Assembly (NCBI GenBank): GCA_028281485.1
Contig: JANQJT010000081.1
Span: 1 to 14,038, forward strand
Length of the DNA stretch: 14,038 bases
Direction: 5' to 3'
DNA from: Phycisphaeraceae bacterium
GTDB lineage: Bacteria; Planctomycetota; Phycisphaerae; Phycisphaerales; Zrk34
The notes under the pieces are model-generated. The model saw only the letters and a program-made list of their open reading frames with translations, had not been told where the DNA came from and did not search any database. The position numbers and the translations under genes are program-made. Of this stretch, positions 6,773 to 13,556 are shown one piece after another. Position 1 is the first letter of the stretch, and every line of letters starts with the position of its first letter.

Positions 6773-6801
6773 ATGGTAATGGCCGAGATGTGTCATCACA
6801 A
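6773..6801 (-). promoter_or_regulatory. Candidate promoter of the HELGH metallopeptidase gene
   Basis: On the minus strand, TTGTGA (6801-6796) and TACCAT (6778-6773) are separated by exactly 17 bases. Each matches its sigma-70 consensus at 4 of 6 positions. It lies in the 88-bp gap after mqnC, so the peptidase gene may be transcribed independently, starting near 6766. Confidence 0.3.
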
Positions 6802-6822
6802 CGGAAAACAACCAAGCGGGGT

Positions 6823-8247
6823 TCAATATTCGACCGCTTCGCTGATGGTCAGCTCCACCTTGTTCTCGGAATCGGGCTGAGCGAAGGCGCTGGTGGCGGG
6901 CCGATGGGCGGACCAGTCGGTGACCTCGAGATCGGGTCCTGTTGATTCATGCACCTTGATGAAGTCGTAGGTGTTGTCGCGCTGGGTGGGGGTGTAGCCG
7001 GCGTCGCGGATCAGGCGGCATATCTCGGCTTCATTAAGACAATAGGTCGTGCCCGCGGCCGAGACGACGTTCTCTTCCATCATCACGCTGCCCATGTCGT
7101 TGGCGCCGAACGACAGGCCGAGCTGACCGATCTTCGGGCCCATCGTGACCCACGAGGCGCCGATGGAGTGGATGTTGTCGAAGAAGAGTCGGCTCAGCGC
7201 CTGCATGCGCAGGTACTCGGTGGCGCCGGCCAGTCGGACCTCGCGGCCGGCCTCGGGTGCGGCGGCCTTGCACGCGGCCCTGTCTTCCGGATCGACCGCG
7301 CCGGCGAACACCGCGTCGGCCAACGCATCGCCGGCAAAGGGTTGGCCGGCCTCGATGTCGAATTGCGCGGCGCGGCCCAGCGGCGTGTTGTCGGGCTGGA
7401 ACGGCCAACTGATGAAGCTCACGTAGCGACCGGGCAGCTGCTCACGCATCGCCGCGTCCTGTGCCTCGCGGATCATCGCCATGTGCATGACACGGTCGGC
7501 CACGCCCTCGATGTGACCGAACATCATCGTGCTGCTGGTAAACATGCCCAGCTCGTGGGCGACGCGCATCACGTCCAACCACTGCTCGCCGGTCGCCTTG
7601 GTCGAGCCGATGCGCCGGCGGACGTGTTCGACAAGGATCTCGCCACCGCCGCCGGGCAGTGACTTGAGCCCCGCGTCGCGCAGCCGCTTCATGATCACGC
7701 GCAGCTTCTCGACGAACACCTCACGCGGCATGTCGCCGGCCTTTTTAGCGCCGGGCGCAGGGAAGCCCTCCAGCTCGAACACCGCGGCGAACTCCACGAA
7801 CTCCGGCGGGCTGAACGCGTGCAGGTGGATCTGCGGAAACTCCTCGCCCAACCAGCCGAGCATGTCCTCGTAAAACGCGATGGGCAGGTCCGGGTGCATC
7901 CCGCCCTGCAGCAGCACCTGCGTGCCGCCGATCGCCGCCAGCTCACCGATCTTCTGCTTCAGCTCGTCCTTGCTCAGCACGTACGCGTCGGCTTCGCCGT
8001 CGTCGCGGCGGAAGGCGCAGAACGTGCACTTGGCGCTGCAGACGTTGGTGTAGTTAACGTTGCGATCGATGACGTAGGTGCGCACGAGGTTGCCGTGCAT
8101 CCGATCGGCCGCGGCCGTGGACCACGCGCCAAGATCGTGGATCGAGGCGTGGCGATACAGCTCGATCGCCTGGGTGGGGCTGAGGCGGGCCCGGCCCTCG
8201 ACCACGGCGTCGATGTCACAGATGTCACGGATCGGCTTGCTGCTCAT
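6823..8247 (-). CDS. mqnC: Cyclic dehypoxanthine futalosine synthase MqnC (radical SAM), enlarged
   Basis: Radical SAM enzyme of the futalosine route to menaquinone, closing the ring of dehypoxanthine futalosine. The 4Fe-4S motif is NVCSAKCTFCAF, with Cys70, Cys74 and Cys77. MqnC-type text follows: LQGGMHPDLPI (113-123), SLPGGGGEIL (196-205), TSSTMMFGHIE (237-247), SFISWPFQPDNTPLG (277-291), GASWVTMGPKIGQLGLSFGA (363-382) and EENVVSAAGT (391-400). This favours MqnC over the related MqnE. The protein has 474 residues, while the family usually has about 360-380. The excess is mainly an Ala/Asp-rich insertion at about 293-338 and a tail of about 40 residues after 432. No other mqn genes are in the window, so the pathway is scattered. 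The start has no strong ribosome-binding site but has TAGACT nine bases upstream. Confidence 0.9.
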   Translation of the reverse strand: MSSKPIRDICDIDAVVEGRARLSPTQAIELYRHASIHDLGAWSTAAADRMHGNLVRTYVIDRNVNYTNVCSAKCTFCAFRRDDGEADAYVLSKDELKQKIGELAAIGGTQVLLQGGMHPDLPIAFYEDMLGWLGEEFPQIHLHAFSPPEFVEFAAVFELEGFPAPGAKKAGDMPREVFVEKLRVIMKRLRDAGLKSLPGGGGEILVEHVRRRIGSTKATGEQWLDVMRVAHELGMFTSSTMMFGHIEGVADRVMHMAMIREAQDAAMREQLPGRYVSFISWPFQPDNTPLGRAAQFDIEAGQPFAGDALADAVFAGAVDPEDRAACKAAAPEAGREVRLAGATEYLRMQALSRLFFDNIHSIGASWVTMGPKIGQLGLSFGANDMGSVMMEENVVSAAGTTYCLNEAEICRLIRDAGYTPTQRDNTYDFIKVHESTGPDLEVTDWSAHRPATSAFAQPDSENKVELTISEAVEY

Positions 8248-8256
8248 ATCACCGGC

Positions 8257-8262
8257 AGTCTA
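8257..8262 (-). promoter_or_regulatory. Weak candidate -10 element for mqnC
   Basis: TAGACT on the minus strand matches the -10 consensus at 4 of 6 positions and ends nine bases before the mqnC ATG. No good -35 is seen. If used, the leader would be only a few bases long. Confidence 0.2.
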
Positions 8263-8315
8263 GGAAACTACCCCGCCCCGAGCCAGCGTCACGACCGTAA
8301 TCACCCTGATGCTCC

Positions 8316-8340
8316 GAAACCGCCCTCGCTGCCGGCTTTC
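8316..8340. other. Weak inverted repeat in the dinB-mqnC gap
   Basis: GAAACCG (8316-8322) pairs with CGG-C-TTTC (8333-8340) with one bulged base and a 10-base loop. It lies downstream of the DinB-like gene on the minus strand. There is no T-run, so it is at best a poor terminator. Nothing else is seen in the 103 bases between the two genes apart from the candidate mqnC -10. Confidence 0.2.
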
Positions 8341-8350
8341 GTGCGGTCAA

Positions 8351-8821
8351 TCACATGTACGGCATCGGGGGGACCTTGCCCAGTAAGCGGGTGTAGACCG
8401 CCAGCGATCCGCGGTGGTGCGCGGTGTGCTCATCGATTCCGCTGAGCACGGCCGTGCGCGGCATCCCCGGCATGATCGGGCTGTCAGCCGGAATCGTGAC
8501 CATCAGGTCTTCCTGACTGTACCCGGCCACGGTCTTCTGCAGACGCTCGAACGCCGCGTCGAGATTGGCGCGGGCCTCGGTCAGCGATGAGACGCTGCGG
8601 GAACGCCGATCGTGGGCTTCAAAGTCCATGTCGAATCCCTTGTGCTCCAGGCCGCCGTCGATGAACCAGTGGATGGTATCGGCCACGTGATTCACCTGGT
8701 GTGCCGCGGAGTACATCCCCTCGGCGGGCACGAAGCCGCTGTCTTCCTCTGTCAATGCGCTGGTGGCGCGGTTGAAAAACTCCTGAATCTTGCTGATCCA
8801 TCCACACATCTGTTCGGACAT
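8351..8821 (-). CDS. DinB/YfiT-like four-helix metal-binding protein
   Basis: Cytoplasmic protein of 156 residues in the DinB-like superfamily, helical bundles that usually hold a divalent metal through three histidines. Candidate ligands are His45 in AHQVNHVADT and His132 plus His136 in DEHTAHHRGSL. The ending VYTRLLGKVPPMPYM is typical of these proteins (an R-LLGK-PP-pattern tail). Members include thiol transferases (bacillithiol or mycothiol linked) and many of unknown activity, so no substrate is assigned. The start is ATG 8821, with AGGGAG eight bases upstream; an upstream in-frame ATG (8866) lies after the candidate promoter but lacks this site. It is divergent from lysA. Confidence 0.8.
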   Translation of the reverse strand: MSEQMCGWISKIQEFFNRATSALTEEDSGFVPAEGMYSAAHQVNHVADTIHWFIDGGLEHKGFDMDFEAHDRRSRSVSSLTEARANLDAAFERLQKTVAGYSQEDLMVTIPADSPIMPGMPRTAVLSGIDEHTAHHRGSLAVYTRLLGKVPPMPYM

Positions 8822-8857
8822 AGCGGGCTCCCTAAATAGTTTGGTGTTTGTTTGGGT

Positions 8858-8886
8858 ATTCTGCACCGAATGACCCGCCGTGTCAA
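8858..8886 (-). promoter_or_regulatory. Candidate promoter of the DinB-like gene
   Basis: On the minus strand a perfect TTGACA (8886-8881) is followed after 17 bases by CAGAAT (8863-8858), a 4 of 6 match to the -10 consensus. The transcript would carry a leader of about 30 bases including the AGGGAG ribosome-binding site. The region is noticeably more AT-rich than its surroundings, as expected for a promoter. Confidence 0.45.
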
Positions 8887-8911
8887 GATTTGTTTTTCAT
8901 TGCATGGTTCG

Positions 8912-8940
8912 GTGACGGACAATACCACGGATCGTACAAT
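8912..8940 (+). promoter_or_regulatory. Candidate promoter of lysA
   Basis: GTGACG (8912-8917, 4 of 6) and TACAAT (8935-8940, 5 of 6) are separated by exactly 17 bases. Transcription would start near 8947, giving a leader of about 22 bases that includes GGAG before ATG 8969. It is divergent from the DinB-gene promoter at 8858-8886. Confidence 0.45.
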
Positions 8941-8968
8941 GCCCCGCTTTGATTTCGGAGCAGCAGCC

Positions 8969-10279
8969 ATGGACAGGTTCACCTATCGCGACGGTCAGCT
9001 CTATTGTGAGGATGTCAATCTCGACACGCTGGCGGTCGAGTTCGGCACGCCGCTGTACGTCTACAGCCAGCGGACGCTGGAGCATCACTACGATGCGCTG
9101 AGCGCGGCGTTTGCCGACTTGAATCCGTTGATCTGCTACTCGATCAAGAGCTGCGGGAACGTGAACCTGTTGAAGGTGCTGGCGGACCGGGGCAGCGGGA
9201 TGGACGTGGTGTCCGGCGGCGAGCTGTTCCGCGCGATCCGGGCCGGGGTGAACCCCGCGAAGATCGTGTACGCCGGCGTGGGCAAGACCGACGTCGAGAT
9301 CAAGTACGCGCTGGGCCAGGGCCTGGGCACGTTCAACATCGAGTCCGAGGCCGAGTTCGAGAACATCGCCCACATCGCCCACAAGATGCAGGCCACGGCC
9401 AACGCCGCCCTGCGCATCAACCCCGACGTCGACCCCCGCACCCACGCCAAGACCACCACGGGCAAGAAGGAGTCGAAGTTCGGCGTGGACATCGAACGCG
9501 CCAAGCGTTTCTTCGAGCGCTACGGCCGCGACGCGCACCTCAAGCTGAACGCCATCCACCTGCACATCGGCTCACCGGTCTACTCCGTCGATCCCTACGC
9601 CGACGCGATCGAAAAGGCGCTGACGCTGATCGACGAGCTGCGCGGCATGGGCTACGAGGTGAACACGATCGACATCGGCGGCGGATTTGGCGCCGATTAC
9701 ACCACCGACCAGAGCCCGTCGTACGCCACGTACGCCGAGCAGATCGTGCCGATGCTCAGGCCGTTCGTTGAGGCCGGCGGCAAGATCATTCTGGAGCCCG
9801 GCCGCACGATCGCCGCCAACGCCGGCGTGCTGCTGTCGCGCGTCCAGTACATCAAGACCGGCGGCGCCAAGAAGTTTGTCATCCTCGACACGGGCATGAA
9901 TCACCTGATCCGCCCGGCGATGTACGAGTCGTTCCATTTCATCTGGCCGACCAACGTCGCGCCCGCGCACGAGCCGGCGGCGCGCCTGGAGGCGATGCCC
10001 AACGAGGGCCTCGAGCCGGCCGACATCGTCGGGCCGATCTGCGAGACGGGCGACCGTTTCGCCAAGGACCGCCCGCTTCCGCCGGTGGCGCGCGGCGACC
10101 TCATGGCGATCTTCGGCGCCGGCGCGTACGGCATGGTCATGGCCAGCAACTACAACGCCATGCCCCGTCCCGCCGAGGTGCTGGTCAACGGTTCCGAGGC
10201 GCACCTGATCCGTCGCCGCGAGACGTACGACGACATCATCGCCGCCGAGGTCAATCTCGAATCACCCGCGTCGCTGTGA
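8969..10279 (+). CDS. lysA: Diaminopimelate decarboxylase LysA
   Basis: PLP-dependent fold-type III decarboxylase making L-lysine from meso-diaminopimelate, the last step of lysine synthesis. It has 436 residues, normal for the family. The PLP lysine is Lys60 in ICYSIKSCGN, a variant of the usual Y-A-KAN. Other motifs are GMDVVSGGEL (77-86), HLHIGSP (197-203), DIGGGFG (235-241), LEPGRTIAANAG (275-286), CETGD (358-362, the Cys given in trans across the dimer), and GAGAYGMVMASNYN (383-396). ATG 8969 is chosen because GGAG lies eight bases before it; an in-frame ATG at 8939 overlaps the candidate -10. No other lysine genes are nearby. ruvB follows after 57 bases on the same strand. Confidence 0.95.
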   Translation: MDRFTYRDGQLYCEDVNLDTLAVEFGTPLYVYSQRTLEHHYDALSAAFADLNPLICYSIKSCGNVNLLKVLADRGSGMDVVSGGELFRAIRAGVNPAKIVYAGVGKTDVEIKYALGQGLGTFNIESEAEFENIAHIAHKMQATANAALRINPDVDPRTHAKTTTGKKESKFGVDIERAKRFFERYGRDAHLKLNAIHLHIGSPVYSVDPYADAIEKALTLIDELRGMGYEVNTIDIGGGFGADYTTDQSPSYATYAEQIVPMLRPFVEAGGKIILEPGRTIAANAGVLLSRVQYIKTGGAKKFVILDTGMNHLIRPAMYESFHFIWPTNVAPAHEPAARLEAMPNEGLEPADIVGPICETGDRFAKDRPLPPVARGDLMAIFGAGAYGMVMASNYNAMPRPAEVLVNGSEAHLIRRRETYDDIIAAEVNLESPASL

Positions 10280-10321
10280 GCCGCCGCTGACGCACGACGC
10301 GCGCGGCCACCCGACGCGTTG

Positions 10322-10330
10322 TGGTACACT
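10322..10330 (+). promoter_or_regulatory. Extended -10 promoter of ruvB, probably giving a leaderless mRNA
   Basis: TGG-TACACT fits the extended -10 pattern TGn-TATAAT, with 4 of 6 hexamer matches. No -35 match is seen, as is common for extended -10 promoters. The hexamer ends six bases before the ruvB ATG (10337), and ruvB has no ribosome-binding site, so the message probably starts at the ATG. Confidence 0.45.
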
Positions 10331-10336
10331 CTGGCC

Positions 10337-11371
10337 ATGGCCAAGCAGCGCATCATCTCCGCCGACGCCACGGACCCGATCGACGAGTCGTCCGCCCTGT
10401 CGCTGCGACCGACGGCGCTGGCCGGCTACATCGGCCAGAGCAAGCTCGTCGAAAAACTCCGCATCGCGCTGGGTGCCGCCAAGCAGCGCGGCGAGGCCAT
10501 GGAACACGTCCTCCTGCACGGCCCGCCCGGCCTGGGCAAGACCACCCTCGCCCACGTCATCGCCAACGAGATGGGCTCCAGCCTCACCGTCAGCTCCGGC
10601 CCCGCCATCACCAAGGGCGCCGACCTGGTCGGCACGCTCACCAAGCTCCAGGCCCACGACGTGCTGTTCATCGACGAGATCCACCGCATGCCCGTCGCCG
10701 TGGAAGAGTACGTCTACTCGGCGATGGAGGATTTCAAGATCGACTTCGTCGTCGACTCCGGCATGCACGCCAAGACGATCACGCTGCCGCTCAAGCCGTT
10801 CACGCTGATCGGCGCGACGACGCGAGCGGGTCTGCTGAGCGGGCCGATGCGCAGCCGCTTCGGCATCACGCATCACCTGGATTTCTACACACACGACGAC
10901 ACGCTGGCGATCCTCCGCCGCAGCGCGGGCCTGCTGGGTGTCGAGTCGCCGGGCGACGAGCCGTTGGGTGTGATCGCGGCGCGCAGCCGGGGCACGCCGC
11001 GCGTCGCCAACCGCTTGCTCCGGCGTGTGCGCGACTTCGCGGCCATGCGGCGGGACGGCCGATTTGATCGCGACACGGTCGCCGAGGCGCTGAAACTGGA
11101 GGGCATCGACGAACTCGGTCTCGACGAGATCGACCGCCTGTACCTCGGCGCGATCGGGAAGGTGTACAGGGGCGGACCGGTGGGCCTGGAGGCCATCGCC
11201 GCGACGCTCAGCGAGGACGCCGGCACGCTCGAAGACATGGTCGAGCCGTACCTGCTTCAGATCGGCTTCCTCGCCCGCACACGGCGCGGCCGTCAGCTCA
11301 CGCAAAAAGCGGTCCAACACCTCGGCCTGACCGACATCTCGATCGACGAGTCCGAACCGCTGTTCGACTGA
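10337..11371 (+). CDS. ruvB: Holliday junction branch-migration helicase subunit RuvB
   Basis: AAA+ motor that drives branch migration with RuvA at Holliday junctions. It has 344 residues, normal length. Walker A is HGPPGLGKTT (61-70), Walker B is LFIDEIHRM (110-118), sensor 1 is GATTRAG (159-165), the arginine finger is Arg174 in MRSRFG, and sensor 2 is in RGTPRVANRLLRR. The C-terminal winged helix contains GPVGLEAIAATLSED and ends with the usual E-Y-LQIGF-RT-RGR. The N-terminus carries the LRPTALAGYIGQ segment expected for RuvB (usually LRP-L-E-IGQ). No ribosome-binding site precedes ATG 10337. ruvA and ruvC are not in the window. The next gene follows after 36 bases. Confidence 0.97.
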   Translation: MAKQRIISADATDPIDESSALSLRPTALAGYIGQSKLVEKLRIALGAAKQRGEAMEHVLLHGPPGLGKTTLAHVIANEMGSSLTVSSGPAITKGADLVGTLTKLQAHDVLFIDEIHRMPVAVEEYVYSAMEDFKIDFVVDSGMHAKTITLPLKPFTLIGATTRAGLLSGPMRSRFGITHHLDFYTHDDTLAILRRSAGLLGVESPGDEPLGVIAARSRGTPRVANRLLRRVRDFAAMRRDGRFDRDTVAEALKLEGIDELGLDEIDRLYLGAIGKVYRGGPVGLEAIAATLSEDAGTLEDMVEPYLLQIGFLARTRRGRQLTQKAVQHLGLTDISIDESEPLFD

Positions 11372-11407
11372 CGCGTAACACACACCACCGCGATGAGGAA
11401 GACACCG

Positions 11408-12316
11408 ATGCGACCACTCACCAAATGGATATCGATCGTTGCGCTCTGCATCATCCCGCCGCTGACCGGTTGCGGCAGCGGCTCTCTGCAACCCGTCCAC
11501 ATCGCCGACCTGGACGACCTGCGCATCAACGAGTCCAGCGGCGTCGCGGCCAGCCGACTCGATCCCAATATCATCTGGATGCATAACGACTCCGGCGATG
11601 ATCCCGTGTTGTACGCCACCAACGCGCGCGGCGAGAGCCTCGGCCGATTCGTCGTCGAAGGCGCCGACGCACGCGATTGGGAAGACGTGTGCTCGTTCAC
11701 ACTCGACGGCAGGGCGTACCTGCTGGTCGCCGACGTCGGCAACAACCGCCGCGACCGCGATCCCGTCCCGCTCTACCTCGTGCCCGAACGCCCCCTCAAG
11801 ACTGCCCCCCAACTGCGCACGACAAAAACCATCCGCATCCGCTTCGCCGACGGCCCGCACGACTGCGAATCCGTCGCGTTCGATCCGATCACCCGATCCC
11901 TTGTCTTCATCAGCAAGCACTACGGCCAGGTCGGCACGCAATGCCGCGTGTTCGCCCTGCCGCTGGACGACATCGAGACCGACCGTATCCATGAGCTTGA
12001 ACCGATCACCCGACTGCCGTACAGCCTGGCCACCGCCATGGACATCAGCCCGGACGGCTCACGCGTCGCCATCCTCACCTACTCCCTCATCCGCGTCTAC
12101 GAACGGCGCGAGGGGCAAACGTGGCTGGAAGTCTTCAACCAAGACCCGCAAAAACTCCCCCTGCCCGGCGCCTACCAGGTCGAAGCGATCTGTTTCACAC
12201 AAGACGGCCGCTCGCTGATCCTCACCAGCGAAGCCGAGCCCTGCCCGATGTGGCGCTACGACCTGACCGGCCTCGATCGGTCCCCACCCACACACAAAAA
12301 CAACACAAATCCGTGA
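11408..12316 (+). CDS. Predicted beta-propeller-like lipoprotein, function unknown
   Basis: Exported protein of 302 residues. The signal peptide ends in a clear lipobox, LTGC (19-22), so it is probably a lipidated envelope protein. The mature part has repeating beta-strand and Asp-turn stretches such as IIWMHNDSGDDPVLYATN (54-71), DARDWEDVC (87-95), YLLVADVGNNRRDRDPVPLY (103-122), DCESVAFDP (148-156) and ATAMDISPDGSRVAILTY, as in beta-propeller proteins with several acidic loops that could bind calcium. The pairing of 'hnDSG', 'DWED' and 'aDvGnN' motifs is seen in uncharacterised bacterial propellers; no enzyme activity can be assigned. ATG 11408 is chosen because GAGGAAG lies six bases upstream; an ATG at 11393 overlaps that site. 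It lies between ruvB and a GH43 gene. Confidence 0.75.
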   Translation: MRPLTKWISIVALCIIPPLTGCGSGSLQPVHIADLDDLRINESSGVAASRLDPNIIWMHNDSGDDPVLYATNARGESLGRFVVEGADARDWEDVCSFTLDGRAYLLVADVGNNRRDRDPVPLYLVPERPLKTAPQLRTTKTIRIRFADGPHDCESVAFDPITRSLVFISKHYGQVGTQCRVFALPLDDIETDRIHELEPITRLPYSLATAMDISPDGSRVAILTYSLIRVYERREGQTWLEVFNQDPQKLPLPGAYQVEAICFTQDGRSLILTSEAEPCPMWRYDLTGLDRSPPTHKNNTNP

Positions 12317-12365
12317 GCAAGACTCGTATTCTGCGGCGTCCTAAGGGCAACGAAAGGGTGTCTCC

Positions 12366-13526
12366 ATGCAAACGATGTTTCCCGTAATCGCTATCCTTAC
12401 GCTCATGACCGCCTGCGCCACGACACACGCCCAGCCCGCCACATCCTTCACACCCGGCAAGGTCTGGCCGGACGACAAAGGCGTGCACATCAACGCCCAC
12501 GGCGGCGGCGTGCTCTACCACGAAGGCACGTACTACTGGTTCGGTGAACACAAGATCGCCGGCCGCACCGGCAACTCCGCCCAGGTCGGCGTCGGCGTCT
12601 ACAGCTCGACCGACCTGTACAACTGGAAAAACGAGGGCATCGCCCTCAAGGTCGTCGACGAACAAGGCCACGACATCCAACGCGGCTGCATCCTCGAACG
12701 CCCCAAGGTGATCTACAACAAAACCACCGGTAAGTTCGTCATGTGGTTCCACCTCGAGCTCAAGGGGCAGGGTTACGCGTCGGCGCGCACCGGCGTGGCC
12801 GTGGCCGACAACGTCACCGGGCCGTACACGTTTATTGAATCGATGCGCCCGCACGCGGGCGTCTGGCCCGTCAACGCCGGCGACGCCGCCAAACCCAGCA
12901 AAGACATCGACGGCACATGGGCTGCCGACCGGGAACGCAGCATCGCGCTCGGCTCCTACCTGCGTCGCGACTTCGAGGGCGGACAGATGTCCCGCGACAT
13001 GACCCTCTTCGTCGACGACGACGGCAAGGCCTACCACATCACCAGCTCCGAAGAAAACCGCACGCTGCACATCTCCCTGCTCTCCGACGACTACCTGTCG
13101 TTCACCGATCACTACGTGCGCATCTTCCCCGGCGGCGCCAACGAGGCCCCCGCCATCTGCAAGCACAACGGCAAGTACTACATGATCACGTCCGGCCTGA
13201 CCGGCTGGGCCCCCAACCCCGCACGCAGCGCCGTGGCCGACAACATCCTCGGCCCGTGGAAATCCACCGGCAATCCCGCCCGCGGCGTCAACCCCGCCAA
13301 CGGACTGGGCCCCGAGAAAACCTTCGGCGGACAGTCCACCTTCCTCCTGCCCGTCCACGGCAAGCCCGGCGCGTTCATCGCCATGTTCGACGTGTGGACA
13401 CCCCAGAATCCGATCGACGGACGCTACATCTGGCTGCCCGCCGAGTTCGAAGACGGCAACATCATCGTCCGCTACCGCGAGCAGTGGGACCTGTCGGTCT
13501 TCGACAGAGTCAATGCGGGCGACTGA
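12366..13526 (+). CDS. Exported GH43 glycoside hydrolase, exo-beta-1,3-galactanase-like
   Basis: Secreted five-bladed propeller glycosidase of 386 residues. The signal peptide (1-22) ends in TTHA before QPA; TAC at 15-17 is a weak lipobox. Family text includes DDKGVHINAHGGGVLYHEGTYYWFGE (spanning 36-61), CILERPKVIYN (108-118, Glu111), SRDMTLFVDDDGKAY (209-223), EAPA (260-263, Glu260), GLTGWAPN (277-284) and GGQSTF (321-326, Gln323). In the fungal exo-1,3-galactanase Pc1,3Gal43A two Glu and a Gln are catalytic, with no Asp base. Glu111, Glu260 and Gln323 are reasonable equivalents, so a GH43 subfamily 24- or 34-like galactosidase acting on beta-1,3-galactan (for example arabinogalactan side chains) is likely. 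About 40 residues (160-200) look inserted. The start has AAAGGGTG five bases upstream. Confidence 0.85.
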   Translation: MQTMFPVIAILTLMTACATTHAQPATSFTPGKVWPDDKGVHINAHGGGVLYHEGTYYWFGEHKIAGRTGNSAQVGVGVYSSTDLYNWKNEGIALKVVDEQGHDIQRGCILERPKVIYNKTTGKFVMWFHLELKGQGYASARTGVAVADNVTGPYTFIESMRPHAGVWPVNAGDAAKPSKDIDGTWAADRERSIALGSYLRRDFEGGQMSRDMTLFVDDDGKAYHITSSEENRTLHISLLSDDYLSFTDHYVRIFPGGANEAPAICKHNGKYYMITSGLTGWAPNPARSAVADNILGPWKSTGNPARGVNPANGLGPEKTFGGQSTFLLPVHGKPGAFIAMFDVWTPQNPIDGRYIWLPAEFEDGNIIVRYREQWDLSVFDRVNAGD

Positions 13527-13556
13527 CACAACAAACCTGCGCACGGGAGCCGCGCC

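Noticed and set aside
5574..6779. Long plus-strand open frame opposite the HELGH gene
   Set aside because: Composition is His/Arg/Val/Leu-rich with no motif, signal peptide or ribosome-binding site; the minus-strand frame has a signal peptide and an intact zinc motif.
10262..11992. Very long open frame on the minus strand opposite ruvB and the lipoprotein gene
   Set aside because: The translation is rich in Arg, Ala, Asp and Gly with no recognisable domain, and both plus-strand genes are clearly real. High GC content makes long antisense frames common.
12265..12282. Terminator hairpin at the end of the lipoprotein gene
   Set aside because: The 6-bp stem lies within the coding sequence and is followed by C/A-rich sequence rather than T-rich sequence.
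12327..12332. TATTCT as a -10 element for the GH43 gene
   Set aside because: Only 4 of 6 matches, no -35 at 16-18 bases, and the gene could be read from the upstream transcript.
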